Source: Salinarimonadaceae bacterium (lineage in GTDB: Bacteria; Pseudomonadota; Alphaproteobacteria; Rhizobiales; Beijerinckiaceae). From it: a stretch of DNA of 64,000 nt. Position numbers and translations under genes: made by a program. Numbering within the stretch: position 1 is the first letter of the stretch; each line of letters begins with the position of its first letter. The DNA is taken from positions 1 to 64,000 of the forward strand of contig REDO01000046.1 of NCBI GenBank assembly GCA_007693435.1, written 5' to 3'. The notes beneath the pieces were generated by a model, which made no database searches, was not told where the DNA came from, and saw only the letters and a program-made list of their open reading frames with translations. Of the stretch, positions 10,462 to 19,771 are shown one piece after another.

Positions 10462-11187
10462 ATGCTGAACTTCATCGAGATCATGCGCACGGCGCAGGGC
10501 GGCGACGCGATCGCCAACATGGCCGGGCGCTTCGGGCTGAGTCCCGAGCAGACGACGAAGGCCGTCGCCGCGCTGTTGCCGGCGTTCGCGATCGGCTTCC
10601 AGCAGGCGGCGGCGCGTCCCGACCAACTGGCGCCGTTCGCCGAAACCATGCGCCGGGGCGTCTACGAGCCGTTCTTCGAAAGCGCCGCGAAGGCCTTCAC
10701 GGCGGACGCGGCCAAACGTGGCGAGGAAGCGCTCGCGGCCCTGTTCGGCTCGCCCGAGCTTGCGCGCAGCCTCGCCGAACAGGGCGCGGCGCTGGCCGGG
10801 CTCTCGCAGGATACGATGAAGCAGATGATGCCCTTCGTCGCCTCGACGCTGATGGGGGGTATGGCGAAATCGATGACGGAATCCATGGCTTCGCCCCCGC
10901 AGGCCCCCGATTTCATGCGGGCCTTCGCGGCCTTCACCCCCGGCGCGCCGCCCTCCACGCCTCCCAAGTCGCAAACGCCCGACAACCCTTATGAGGCGTT
11001 CTTCTCCGCCATGCTCGGCGTGAAGCCGGAAGCCCCGCCGCGTTCAGACGCGGAGAAGGCCGTGGAACAGGCCTTCGACAACTGGAATACGATGCTGGCT
11101 ATCGGCCGGAACGTTCAGGACGCGCAGATGCAGGCCATGCGCGCCTTCTTCGAAAACGCGGCGAAAAACCTCGAGCGCAAGGACTGA
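10462..11187 (+). CDS. DUF937-family protein with phasin-like C-terminus
   Basis: A 241-residue soluble, helix-rich protein. The N-terminal 55 residues (MLNFIEIMRTAQGGDAIANM...) look like a DUF937 repeat. The middle is Ala- and Met-rich. The last 50 residues form an amphipathic helix (FDNWNTMLAIGRNVQ, then MRAFFENAAKN) that resembles phasins, which coat polyhydroxyalkanoate granules. That resemblance is my inference. The ATG at 10462 follows GGAAGG closely, and it lies 67 bases after the MATE gene on the same strand. It ends nine bases before the convergent mutS gene. Function is unproven. Confidence 0.72.
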   Translation: MLNFIEIMRTAQGGDAIANMAGRFGLSPEQTTKAVAALLPAFAIGFQQAAARPDQLAPFAETMRRGVYEPFFESAAKAFTADAAKRGEEALAALFGSPELARSLAEQGAALAGLSQDTMKQMMPFVASTLMGGMAKSMTESMASPPQAPDFMRAFAAFTPGAPPSTPPKSQTPDNPYEAFFSAMLGVKPEAPPRSDAEKAVEQAFDNWNTMLAIGRNVQDAQMQAMRAFFENAAKNLERKD

Positions 11188-11196
11188 ACGCCCGGA

Positions 11197-13935
11197 TCAA
11201 TCCTCGCGCGCCGCGCGTTTGAGCGCATAGAGCGCGTCGAGGGCCTCGCGCGGGCTCATCTCGTCGGGATCGATGGAGGCGAGCGTCTCGCGCAATGCAT
11301 CCGCCGCCGGCGCGGAGGGCGCAGGCGGCGCGGGGCGCGCGGCGACGGCGAAGAGAGGCAGGTCGTCGAGACTCGCGGCGGCCGGCCCCTCCCGATCCGA
11401 GCGTTCGAGCGCTTCGAGGATCGCCCGCGCCCGGTCGATCACGACGCCCGGAAGGCCCGCGAGCTTGGCGACCTGAATGCCGTAGGAGCGATCGGCGGCG
11501 CCCGGCGCGACCTCGTGCAGGAACACCACCTCCCCGTTCCATTCCGCCACCTTGAGCGTCGCGTTCGAGACCCGCTCCAGCCGCTCGCACAGGCGCGTCA
11601 GCTCGTGGAAATGCGTGGCGAAGAGCGCCCGGCAGCGGTTCACGTCATGCAAATGCTCGATCGCCGCCCAGGCGATGGAGAGCCCGTCGAAAGTCGCGGT
11701 GCCGCGCCCGATCTCGTCGAGGATGACGAGCGAGCGGCCCGTCGCCTGATTGAGGATCGCCGCCGTCTCGACCATCTCGACCATGAAGGTCGAGCGCCCG
11801 CGCGCCAGATCGTCGGCGGCGCCGACGCGGGAGAACAGACGGTCGACGACGCCGATACGCGCGCGCCTCGCCGGCACATAGGCGCCCATCTGGGCGAGCA
11901 CGACGATCAGCGCGTTCTGGCGCAGATAGGTCGACTTGCCGCCCATGTTCGGGCCGGTGATCAGGGTGATGCGCCCGGCTTCCTCGCCGGAGAGATCGGA
12001 ATCGTTGGCGATGAAGGGCTCGCCCGCCTTCTTCAGCGCGGCCTCGACGACGGGATGGCGCCCGCCTTCGACGGCGAAAGCGAGCGAGGCGTCGACGAGC
12101 GGGCGCGTCCAGCCTAGTTCCTGCGCGAGTTCAGCGAGCGCGGCGGCGACGTCGAGCGCCGCCAGCGCCTCGGCGAGCGCGCTGATGTCCGACGCGCGCG
12201 CGACCACGTCTCCGGCGAGCAGGTCGAACGCCGCGCTCTCGATCGCCCGCGCGCGCTCGGCCGCGCCGGCGATGCGGGCCTCCAGCTCGCCGAGCTCGAC
12301 CGTCGTGAAGCGCATCGCGTCGGACATGGTCTGGCGATGAATGAAGGTCTCGCGCATCCCGTTGCGCAGCCAGTCCTCCCCGATCGCGGCGGGAACCTCG
12401 ACGAAGAAGCCGAGCATGTTGTTGTGCTTGATGCGCAGCGTCCGGCAGCCGGTCTGCTCGGCGTAGCGCCCCTGAAGACCGGCGATGAACCTGCGCGAAT
12501 CGCTTTGCAGTTCGCGCGCCTCGTCGAGCGCGGGATCATGGCCGGCGCGGATGAAGCCGGCGTCTCGGCGCGAGAGCGGCAGTTGGTCGGCAAGCGCCCG
12601 CCCCAGCGTCTCTTCGAGGTCCGGATCGACGTGATCGAGCGCCGCCCGCGCGTCGGCGATCTCGGGCGGCAGGCCGGCGGCGGGCGCGGCGTCGAGCAGG
12701 GCGGCGATGGCGCGAGCCGCCGCGAGCCCGTCGCGGATCGCGGCGAGGTCGCGCGGCCCGCCACGCTGGAGCGCGATCCGCGACAGGGCGCGCGTGACGT
12801 CCGGCGCGCCCGCAAGCGCCGCGCGCAGGCGCTCGCGCAGCAGCGCGTCATCCTCGAAGCAGGCGAGCGCGTCATGACGGCGGGCGATCAGCGCGACATC
12901 GGTCGAAGGCCCCGCGAGGCGCTCGGCGAGGAGCCGCCCGCCTCCGGGCGTCACGGTGCGATCGATGGCGGCGAGTAGCGAGCCGGCGCGATCGCCCGAG
13001 AGCGTGCGCGTCAGCTCCAGATTGGCCCGCGTCGCCGCATCGACGACGAGCGTGTCGCCTGCGCTCTCGCGCCGGGGCGGCTGGAGCGCGGGGCGCGAAT
13101 CGAGCTGGGTGCGCGCGACATAGGCGAGCGCCGTTCCGGCGGCGGCGATCTCGGCGCGGGTGAAGTCCCCGAAGGCGTCGAGCGTCGCGACGCCGAGATA
13201 ATCGCGCATCCGCCGCTCGGCCGAAGCCGCGTCGAGGCCGTCGCGCGGGAGCGGGCAGAGCGGGATGCGCGTCTCGCGCCAGAAGTCCTTCAGCGCCGGA
13301 TCGTCGAGGGCGACGTCGGGCAGCACGATCTCGCGCGGCTCGATGCGGGCGATCTCCGCCGGCAGGCCGGCGGCGTCGGTCTGCGCCAGCGTGAAACGCC
13401 CCGTCGAGATATCGACGCAGGCCAAGCCGTAGAGAAACCCCTCCTCCCCTTCCCGGCGCCGGCTGATCGCGAGGAGGACGCTCGCGCGGCCGGGCTCCAG
13501 CAGGTTCTCCTCGGTGATCGTGCCGGGCGTGACGAGGCGCACCACGTCGCGGCGCACCACCGATTTCGCCCCGCGCTTGCGCGCCTCCGCCGGGTCCTCC
13601 AACTGCTCGCAGACGGCGACGCGGTGGCCGAGCCCGATCAGGCGCTGGAGGTAGTCGTCGGCGCGCTCCACCGGCACGCCGCACATGGGGATGTCCTCGC
13701 CCCGATGCTTTCCGCGCTTGGTCAGCACGATGCCCAGCGCGCGCGAGGCGATCTCGGCGTCCTCGAAGAACAGCTCGTAGAAATCGCCCATCCGGTAGAA
13801 CAGCAGGCTGTCGGGATTGGCGGCTTTTATCTCGACATATTGCGCCATCATCGGCGTGACGCGATCGGCCTCGACGGCGCGCTTGCGCGGAGGCTCTGCG
13901 GCAGTCTGCGGCGATGCGGCGGCGGCGGCTTTCAT
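11197..13935 (-). CDS. mutS: DNA mismatch repair protein MutS
   Basis: A 912-residue mismatch recognition ATPase. The N-terminal mismatch-binding domain contains the Phe-X-Glu wedge in [11 protein letters not shown] (about residue 48). Connector, lever and clamp domains follow. The C-terminal ATPase has Walker [10 protein letters not shown], the STFMVEM segment, Walker [16 protein letters not shown] and FATHFHELT, with a helix-turn-helix dimerisation region at the end. Length is slightly above E. coli MutS (853), mainly from an N-terminal tail of about 25 residues and an Ala/Pro-rich insert near the C-terminus. It is transcribed alone. Confidence 0.97.
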   Translation of the reverse strand: MKAAAAASPQTAAEPPRKRAVEADRVTPMMAQYVEIKAANPDSLLFYRMGDFYELFFEDAEIASRALGIVLTKRGKHRGEDIPMCGVPVERADDYLQRLIGLGHRVAVCEQLEDPAEARKRGAKSVVRRDVVRLVTPGTITEENLLEPGRASVLLAISRRREGEEGFLYGLACVDISTGRFTLAQTDAAGLPAEIARIEPREIVLPDVALDDPALKDFWRETRIPLCPLPRDGLDAASAERRMRDYLGVATLDAFGDFTRAEIAAAGTALAYVARTQLDSRPALQPPRRESAGDTLVVDAATRANLELTRTLSGDRAGSLLAAIDRTVTPGGGRLLAERLAGPSTDVALIARRHDALACFEDDALLRERLRAALAGAPDVTRALSRIALQRGGPRDLAAIRDGLAAARAIAALLDAAPAAGLPPEIADARAALDHVDPDLEETLGRALADQLPLSRRDAGFIRAGHDPALDEARELQSDSRRFIAGLQGRYAEQTGCRTLRIKHNNMLGFFVEVPAAIGEDWLRNGMRETFIHRQTMSDAMRFTTVELGELEARIAGAAERARAIESAAFDLLAGDVVARASDISALAEALAALDVAAALAELAQELGWTRPLVDASLAFAVEGGRHPVVEAALKKAGEPFIANDSDLSGEEAGRITLITGPNMGGKSTYLRQNALIVVLAQMGAYVPARRARIGVVDRLFSRVGAADDLARGRSTFMVEMVETAAILNQATGRSLVILDEIGRGTATFDGLSIAWAAIEHLHDVNRCRALFATHFHELTRLCERLERVSNATLKVAEWNGEVVFLHEVAPGAADRSYGIQVAKLAGLPGVVIDRARAILEALERSDREGPAAASLDDLPLFAVAARPAPPAPSAPAADALRETLASIDPDEMSPREALDALYALKRAARED

Positions 13936-14011
13936 GCCACTCTTCTAGCAAAGCGTTGCGCGCCTTTCAGCGCGAAAGCGCGACTTGTGCGTGGACAACT
14001 CGCGCGCCTTG

Positions 14012-14245
14012 CTAGGCGTCGGTGACCCTGGCGACGATCCGGCGCGTCAGAGGCGCGACGAAGAGCACGACGGGGAAAGCGACGGCCCACGAGCCGAGCC
14101 AGGCCGTGATCCAGGTGAAGAGGAAGCCGTCGACGAAGCCGATGGACCGGAATGTCGTGAGCCCGGAAACGATGAAGGACATCATGCCCGAGAGCAGGAG
14201 CCCGAACAGGATCGGCGCGAATCGTTTGGGCAGTTTGCGCGACAC
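14012..14245 (-). CDS. DUF2798-type small membrane protein
   Basis: A 77-residue protein with two predicted membrane helices, FGLLLSGMMSFIVSGL and a second ending WAVAFPVVLFVAP, and a basic start (SRKLPKRF) and end (TRRIVARV). This is the layout of DUF2798 proteins; their function is not known. I use the GTG at 14245 because it has GGAGG seven bases upstream and gives the family length. The longer frame to 14347 adds only Arg/Pro-rich sequence with no hydrophobic character. Confidence 0.7.
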   Translation of the reverse strand: MSRKLPKRFAPILFGLLLSGMMSFIVSGLTTFRSIGFVDGFLFTWITAWLGSWAVAFPVVLFVAPLTRRIVARVTDA

Positions 14246-14399
14246 GGCGGACCTCCGATGTTTCGGAACGCTTGCGCCCGCGCTCGAGGCTGGGCATGAA
14301 AGGCGTATGCGCAGGCGCGGAGGCGCGTCCGGCCTCGCGCGACTCATTGGATGCCGCAGGCTCGTTTCGCAAGCGGAAATATTCGCGCAGGGGTATGCC

Positions 14400-15116
14400 T
14401 TGACCGCACCGCTCGCCTATCTCGTCACCCCGTTGGCCGGGGCCGACGCTCTCGACGACGCATTCGCGCACGCCCTGCGCGAGGCGGTCTCGGCCGCTCC
14501 CTTCGCCGTCGTGCGCCTGACGCTGCCCGCCGCCGACGAGCGCACGCTCGTCAAGCGTCTCAAGGCGTTTTGCCCGATTGTGCAGGAGGCGGGCGGCGCC
14601 GCGATCCTCGACGTCGCCGGCCCGCCCGCCGAACTTGCGGCGCTCGATCTCGCCGCGACCGTCATGCGCGGCGGCGCGGACGGCGTGCATGTGCGCGACA
14701 TTGCGCAGGCGCGTTCGCTCCTCGAGCGCCTGCGCGGCGAACGCGCGGTGGGGCTCGGCAATCCGCGCAGCCGGCACGATTGCATGGAGGCCGGCGAGGC
14801 GGGGCTCGACTATCTCTCCTTCGGCGAGCCCAGACTTGACGGCTCCCTGCCCACGCGCGAGGCGACGCTCGAACGCGCCCAATGGTGGGCGGAGATCTTC
14901 GAGACGCCCTGCTCGGTCTATGTCCCGACGATCGACGACGTTGCGGAGGCGGTCGCAACGCGCGCGGAGTTCATCGCGGCAGGCGAGGCGGTGTTCGGGA
15001 GCCCCGAAGGCCCGGCGCGGGGAGCGAAGGCGCTCTCCGAGGCGCTCTCCGAGGCGATCGCCCAGGCTGCTGCGGCGCCGGTTCCGGGCGCCCAAGCGGG
15101 CGGCGGATCGACATGA
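14400..15116 (+). CDS. Thiamine-phosphate synthase-like protein (degenerate ThiE family)
   Basis: A 238-residue protein with the TMP/TenI barrel layout: YLVTPL at the start, a middle DGVHVRD corresponding to the DGVHLGQ-type loop, and GLDYLSFGEP matching the ADYIGVGP strand of ThiE. Several usual ThiE sequences are altered. The H-T-x-E segment is replaced by NPRSRHDCMEAG, and the T-x-TK phosphate segment is not seen, so I doubt it makes thiamine phosphate. The start is a TTG at 14400 with AGGGG six bases upstream. Its stop overlaps the Sel1-repeat gene as ATGA, so the two are translationally coupled. Confidence 0.72.
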   Translation: MTAPLAYLVTPLAGADALDDAFAHALREAVSAAPFAVVRLTLPAADERTLVKRLKAFCPIVQEAGGAAILDVAGPPAELAALDLAATVMRGGADGVHVRDIAQARSLLERLRGERAVGLGNPRSRHDCMEAGEAGLDYLSFGEPRLDGSLPTREATLERAQWWAEIFETPCSVYVPTIDDVAEAVATRAEFIAAGEAVFGSPEGPARGAKALSEALSEAIAQAAAAPVPGAQAGGGST

Positions 15117-16174
15117 CGCGCGGCGCGCGGATACGCCCGATCTCGCCGATGACGCTCGCGGCGATTGTCTGGCTCGGCATCCTCTTCGCGACGCAGCCGG
15201 CGGCGCAGGAGGCCGGTTCGACGCCGGGCTCCGAGATCATGCAGCCTCCCGCGACGACGCCGGAGGCGACGTCCGAAGTGCTCGACGATTCGCTGCCGAT
15301 GCCGACCGAGGAGCCGGCGCCCGAAGACGGCGAGACGGCCGAGACGGGAGACCGCGCCTACGGAGCCTATCAGCGCGGCCTGTTCATCACGGCCTTTTTG
15401 CGCGCATCCGATCGGCTCGACGTCGATCCCACCGACGCGGCCGCGATGACGCTCATCGGCGAGTTGCACGCGCAGGGGCTGGGCCTGCCGCAGGATTTCG
15501 AGCGCGCGGCCCACTGGTATCGCCTCGCCGCGCGCAACGGCGATCCCCACGCTTCCTTCGCGCTCGGGACCTTCGCGCTCGAAGGGCGCGGCATGGAGCG
15601 CGATCCGCAGGCGGCGCGGGCGCATTTCGAGGCGGCGGCGGCGAAGGGCCATCCGGCGGGTTCTTTCAATCTGGCGTTGATCCTTCTGGAGACGGGCGAA
15701 GAAGAGGACGCGCCGCGCGTAGCCGAACTCATGGCGCACGCAGCTGCGGCGGAAATCCCGGAGGCGCAGCACGGGCTCGGGGTCCTCTACATGCGCGGCT
15801 ACGGCGTCGAGCGGGACGAGGCGCGCGCCGCAGCCCTGTTCTTCCGATCGGCCCGAAACGGATATCCTACGGGGATGGTCGAATACGCCATCGCCCTGTT
15901 CAACGGCGTCGGCGTCAACGTCGACGAGGCGCGGGCGGCGGAATATTTCCGTCTGGCGGCGTTTCGCGGATCGGCCGTGGCGCAGAACCGGCTGGCGCGG
16001 CTTTACGCCGTCGGACGGGGCGTCGAGCAGGACGAGATCGAGGCGGCCGCCTGGCACATCCTCGCCTCCGCTCAGGGGCTCGAGGACGAATGGCTCGACG
16101 AACGTCTGCGCACGCTCGGCGAGGACGCTTCGGCGCGCGCCGAGGCGCTGGCGCGCTCGCGCATGTCGCCCTGA
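15113..16174 (+). CDS. Sel1-repeat protein, membrane-anchored or exported
   Basis: A 353-residue protein with an N-terminal hydrophobic segment (about residues 12-28, ending AAQ) that may be a signal peptide or anchor. A Pro/Glu/Thr-rich acidic stretch (about 32-85) follows. Then come at least five Sel1-like repeats from about residue 105 to 320, with the recurring pattern A-x3-G-x-x-Y/F...G-V-x-x-D-x-x-x-A. Sel1 repeats are protein-protein interaction scaffolds; partners are unknown. Its ATG overlaps the stop of the ThiE-like gene. The convergent CDP-alcohol transferase gene ends 19 bases beyond. Confidence 0.82.
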   Translation: MTRGARIRPISPMTLAAIVWLGILFATQPAAQEAGSTPGSEIMQPPATTPEATSEVLDDSLPMPTEEPAPEDGETAETGDRAYGAYQRGLFITAFLRASDRLDVDPTDAAAMTLIGELHAQGLGLPQDFERAAHWYRLAARNGDPHASFALGTFALEGRGMERDPQAARAHFEAAAAKGHPAGSFNLALILLETGEEEDAPRVAELMAHAAAAEIPEAQHGLGVLYMRGYGVERDEARAAALFFRSARNGYPTGMVEYAIALFNGVGVNVDEARAAEYFRLAAFRGSAVAQNRLARLYAVGRGVEQDEIEAAAWHILASAQGLEDEWLDERLRTLGEDASARAEALARSRMSP

Positions 16175-16193
16175 TCGCCGCCAGCGCTATTGG

Positions 16194-16856
16194 TCAGCGC
16201 TCTTGGCCGGCCTTCCCTTCTTCCTCGGGTCCTTCTTCTTCCTCCGGTTCGTCGACGAACACCCGCCATGCGAGCACGATCCGCGAGAGCGTCGTCATCA
16301 CGACGAGGCCGGTGAAGAAATAGGCGATGACCGCGAAATACGCGGGAAAGAGGATCATCGCGGCGAAGGCGAGGATCGTCTCGGTTCCCTCGGCCAGGCC
16401 GATGGTGAAGTAGATCGACTTCACGCCCCGCCGGCTCGTCTCCATGCCCCGCTTCGCCGCGACCGCCGCAAAGGCGAGGAAGCTCGCGCCGTTGATGTAG
16501 AAGGCGAAGAGCAGGACGGCCGCCGCGATCGCGTTCGCGTCGGGATCGCGCAGGGCGAAGGCGAGCGGGATAGCGCCGTAAAAGATGAAGTCGAAAACGA
16601 TATCGAGAAAGCCGCCGCGATCGCTGATCCGCGAGGCGCGCGCCGCCGCGCCGTCGAGCCCGTCGCAGATTCGGCTCGCGGCCAGCGCGGCGAGCGCCAG
16701 CCAATCCGCCTCCCAGACGATCGCGGCGGCGCAGACAAGCGCGAAGAGGAGCCCCGCGAGCGTGATCTGATCCGGCCCCACGCCGGCGCGCGCGAGCGCC
16801 CGCCCGACTGGAGCGGTAAGCGGATCGATCAACCGGCGCATCAAACCATCGAGCAT
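16194..16856 (-). CDS. CDP-alcohol phosphatidyltransferase family membrane enzyme
   Basis: A 220-residue integral membrane enzyme with six predicted helices. The family active-site motif D-G-x2-A-R-x7-G-x3-D-x3-D is intact, beginning DGAAARAS and ending FLDIVFD (about residues 63-84). Such enzymes transfer a phosphatidyl group from CDP-diacylglycerol to an alcohol; the acceptor cannot be assigned. The ATG at 16856 follows AAGGTGA. The frame is open a little further to 16901, but that part has no homology-like character. The last 15 residues are Glu-rich. Divergent from apaG across 85 bases. Confidence 0.85.
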   Translation of the reverse strand: MLDGLMRRLIDPLTAPVGRALARAGVGPDQITLAGLLFALVCAAAIVWEADWLALAALAASRICDGLDGAAARASRISDRGGFLDIVFDFIFYGAIPLAFALRDPDANAIAAAVLLFAFYINGASFLAFAAVAAKRGMETSRRGVKSIYFTIGLAEGTETILAFAAMILFPAYFAVIAYFFTGLVVMTTLSRIVLAWRVFVDEPEEEEGPEEEGKAGQER

Positions 16857-16941
16857 CGTCACCTTAGCGCGTTGACAAGGATTCGGGGCCCGGCTTACCA
16901 CTTCGCCACAACGCTGTCGCCGGGGCTACGGAGCAACGCAA

Positions 16942-17334
16942 ATGTATACGGCCGTGAGCAACGGCGTCCGGGTCACCGTCACGCCGCGATACCTCGAGGA
17001 GGAATCGCGGCCGCAGGCAGGACATTACTTCTTCGCCTACACCGTCGAGATCACGAATATGGCGCCCGAGCGCGCGAAGCTCCTGCGTCGCTACTGGCGG
17101 ATCACCGACGGTCACGGGCGTGTCCAGGAGGTGCGCGGCGCGGGCGTCGTTGGCGAACAGCCCGATCTCGGCCCCGGCGAGAGCTTCACCTACACGAGCG
17201 GCTGTCCGCTCGAAACGCCCAGTGGCCTGATGGAGGGCCATTACGAAATGCAGCGGGCGAGCGGCGATGTCTTCATCGCCGACATTCCGGCCTTCTCGCT
17301 CGATATGCCCGATCCCAAGCGCGCGCTGCACTGA
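16942..17334 (+). CDS. apaG: ApaG domain protein
   Basis: A 130-residue beta-sandwich protein of the ApaG/F-box-associated fold. The family sequences RVTVTPRYLEEES, FFAYTVEITN, LLRRYWRITDG, VRGAGVVGEQPDLGPGESFTYTSG and MEGHYEM are all present. ApaG is linked in enteric bacteria to cobalt/magnesium-related phenotypes, but its molecular role is unsettled. Length equals the family norm. The gene stands alone between two genes on the other strand; the downstream convergent one ends only ten bases away. Confidence 0.93.
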   Translation: MYTAVSNGVRVTVTPRYLEEESRPQAGHYFFAYTVEITNMAPERAKLLRRYWRITDGHGRVQEVRGAGVVGEQPDLGPGESFTYTSGCPLETPSGLMEGHYEMQRASGDVFIADIPAFSLDMPDPKRALH

Positions 17335-17344
17335 GCGCGGCGCG

Positions 17345-18313
17345 TCAGGGGCGCCCCCCGCCGGGATCGGCGGGCTCGACATATCGGCGCGAAAAGCGCT
17401 TCACGATCAGCGGCATCATGTAGATCGGGAACTGAGCGAGCGCGAAGAACAGGAAGGTCGTCTGCGGCGTCGCCGCCCCGAGCGCCGCGATCAGCAGGCC
17501 GATATTGCGCTGGCCGGCTCCGTAGCCGAGCACGAAGCGGTCGGCGGGATCGAGCGGACGCAGCAGCGCCATCGACGCCGCTATGCCGGCGAAGGCGATT
17601 CCGAACGCGATCGCGAGATAGGCCGCGACCCGCACGGGCGTTTCGACGATCGCGAGGAGCACGCCGTCCATCGCCGCGATGGCGAAGAGGAAATAGAACA
17701 CGACGCCCAGCCCGTCGAACGCCGATTTGTTCTCGCGGATGCGCTTCTCGCCCATCACCGCCCGCAAGACGGTCGCCGCGACCACGGCGCCGCCGATCAG
17801 GAGCGTCATGCGAAGCGCGAGCGCCGATGCGTCGATCGGCACGGGAACCTGCGCCATTAAGGTCGCCACGAAAGGCGCGTAGATCGGCGCGAACGCGGTC
17901 GTGGCCAGAACGACGGCGAGCAACATCGTCGGCGGCAGGCCGAGCAGCATCGCGACCGCCGGCGACGACATGATCGGCGGCGCAGCCGCCATCAGCGCAA
18001 GACCGAGCACCAGCCCCGGATCGAGCGATTCGCGCCCGAGAACCGCGAGCAGCGTCGAGATGAGGACGAGCGGGGCCGCGATGCTCCAGACGAGCGCGAA
18101 GACAAGCCGGCCGGGACGGCGCAGGCAGGCGGCGAGCGCCGTCAGATCGACGCGCGCGAAGGTCGCGGCGAGGAAGAAGAAGACGCAGACCCCGAGCATG
18201 GGCCGCGCGGCCGCCGCGAATTGCGGCAGCATCAGCCCCAGCAGGATGCTGATCGCGAATCCTTGCGTTCCGTAGCGGCCGATGAAGGCGAGGCCCGAGG
18301 CGATGAAGGACAT
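17345..18313 (-). CDS. BASS-family (bile acid:Na+ symporter-like) transporter
   Basis: A 322-residue membrane protein with nine to ten predicted helices and the internal two-fold layout of the bile acid:sodium symporter family. The broken-helix regions AAAPPIMSSPAVAMLLG and GYGAGQRNIGLLIAALG match the crossing points that bind sodium in this fold. The substrate is unknown; bacterial members carry various organic acids. The ATG at 18313 gives a normal N-terminus with the first helix at about residue 20. It is divergent from the FAD oxidoreductase gene, 137 bases between starts, which hints at shared regulation. Confidence 0.82.
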   Translation of the reverse strand: MSFIASGLAFIGRYGTQGFAISILLGLMLPQFAAAARPMLGVCVFFFLAATFARVDLTALAACLRRPGRLVFALVWSIAAPLVLISTLLAVLGRESLDPGLVLGLALMAAAPPIMSSPAVAMLLGLPPTMLLAVVLATTAFAPIYAPFVATLMAQVPVPIDASALALRMTLLIGGAVVAATVLRAVMGEKRIRENKSAFDGLGVVFYFLFAIAAMDGVLLAIVETPVRVAAYLAIAFGIAFAGIAASMALLRPLDPADRFVLGYGAGQRNIGLLIAALGAATPQTTFLFFALAQFPIYMMPLIVKRFSRRYVEPADPGGGRP

Positions 18314-18450
18314 GGCGGCGGTGATTCCAGTGGTCGGCGGGGCTCTGGGAAAGCCCGCCGGGCGGCGGCGCGAATTCGGCGCTTGGTTCGGACCCGGACA
18401 GTCAATATCTGTGGAGCATCTGCTTGAACAGCGCCAGGATTCGCAATCTC

Positions 18451-19692
18451 ATGAACGCCGATGTCATCGTCCTCGGAGCCGGAATGATCGGCGTGTCGAT
18501 CGCGCTGCATCTGCAGCGGCGGGGGCGCGACGTCGTGCTCCTCGACAGGCGCGGCGCGGGCGAGGAGACGAGCTACGGCAACGCCGGCATCGTCGAGCGC
18601 GCGAGCGTGACGCCCTACCCCTTCCCCCGCGACCTCGCCTCGCTCGTGAAATACGGCCTCAACCGCTCGACGCAGGTGCGCTACGACCCCTTCTTCCTGC
18701 CGAGGATCGCTCCCTGGCTGTTCAGCTACTGGCGCGCCTCCTCGCCTGCTCGGCTCGCGGAGGCGAGGCAAGCGATGAAGCCGCTGATCGAGGCCTGCGT
18801 CGACGAGCACGCCGACCTGATCGCGGAGGCGGGCGCTGCGCCGCTGATACGCCGCAACGGCTGGATCAAGGCGGTGCGCTCGCAAAAGAGCCTCGATGCG
18901 GAAGCCGCGAACGCGGAGGAGTTGAAGGCGCACGGGATCGCGTTCGAAATCCTCGACCGCGCGGCGCTCGCCGCCCGAGAGCCGCATCTGGGCGAGACGC
19001 TCATCGGCGGCGTGCATTTCACCGATCCGCCGACCTCGCCCGATCCGGGCGGCCTGACGAAGGCTTACGCGGATCTGTTCGTGCGCAAGGGCGGGCGCTT
19101 CGTGGAGGGCGACGCACGCACGCTCGCCAAGGCGCCTCAAGGCTGGCGCGCATCCGCCGCCGACGGCTCGGAAATCTCGGCGCGCGAGGCGGTGATCGCT
19201 TTGGGGCCGTGGTCGAACGACGTATATGAAGCGTTCGGCTACCGCATGCCTTTGGCGGTCAAACGCGGCTACCACATGCATTACCGCGCGCGCGGCAACG
19301 CCGTCCTCTCGCATCCGGTCCTCGACGTGGACACGGGCGTCGTGCTCGCGCCAATGTCGCGCGGCGTGCGCATGACGACAGGCGTCGAATTCGCCGCGCG
19401 CGACGCGCCCGCGAACACGATCCAGATCGGCCGCTGCGAGCCCTTCGCGCGCGAGATCTTCCCGCTCGGCGAGCGCATCGAGACGACGCCGTGGCTCGGA
19501 TGCAGGCCATGCCTGCCGGACATGCGCCCGGTGATCGGTCCGGCGCCGCGCCATCCCGGCCTCTGGTTCGCTTTCGGCCACAACCACCACGGCTTCACGC
19601 TGGGCCCGGTCACCGGGCGACTTCTCGCGCAGATGATGACGGGCGCGCCGACTCTGACCGATCCGACGCCCTATCGCGCGGACCGGTTCTGA
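18451..19692 (+). CDS. FAD-dependent D-amino-acid dehydrogenase/amine oxidoreductase (DadA-like)
   Basis: A 413-residue DAO-superfamily flavoenzyme. The ADP-binding GxGxxG motif is GAGMIG (residues 9-14), and the C-terminal FAD segment includes ARPVIGPAP-like MRPVIGPAP and GHNHHGFTLGPVTG. The closest type is the DadA-like group that oxidises D-amino acids to keto acids. Substrate specificity is not visible, so sarcosine or glycine-type oxidases remain possible. The frame opens at a TTG at 18424, but I prefer the ATG at 18451 because family proteins begin directly with the Rossmann strand. Divergent to a BASS transporter. Confidence 0.8.
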   Translation: MNADVIVLGAGMIGVSIALHLQRRGRDVVLLDRRGAGEETSYGNAGIVERASVTPYPFPRDLASLVKYGLNRSTQVRYDPFFLPRIAPWLFSYWRASSPARLAEARQAMKPLIEACVDEHADLIAEAGAAPLIRRNGWIKAVRSQKSLDAEAANAEELKAHGIAFEILDRAALAAREPHLGETLIGGVHFTDPPTSPDPGGLTKAYADLFVRKGGRFVEGDARTLAKAPQGWRASAADGSEISAREAVIALGPWSNDVYEAFGYRMPLAVKRGYHMHYRARGNAVLSHPVLDVDTGVVLAPMSRGVRMTTGVEFAARDAPANTIQIGRCEPFAREIFPLGERIETTPWLGCRPCLPDMRPVIGPAPRHPGLWFAFGHNHHGFTLGPVTGRLLAQMMTGAPTLTDPTPYRADRF

Positions 19693-19771
19693 TCGGCGCA
19701 GTTTCAGCCGCGCGCTTGAACGCTCCGCCGGCCTCGCGCAAGGTGTCGACGGATCAGGCAGAGAGGCGACG

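Noticed and set aside
13945-14015. CTAGCAA...TTGCTAG inverted repeat between mutS and the DUF2798 gene
   Set aside because: The arms are short and far apart, and one overlaps a stop codon; most likely chance.
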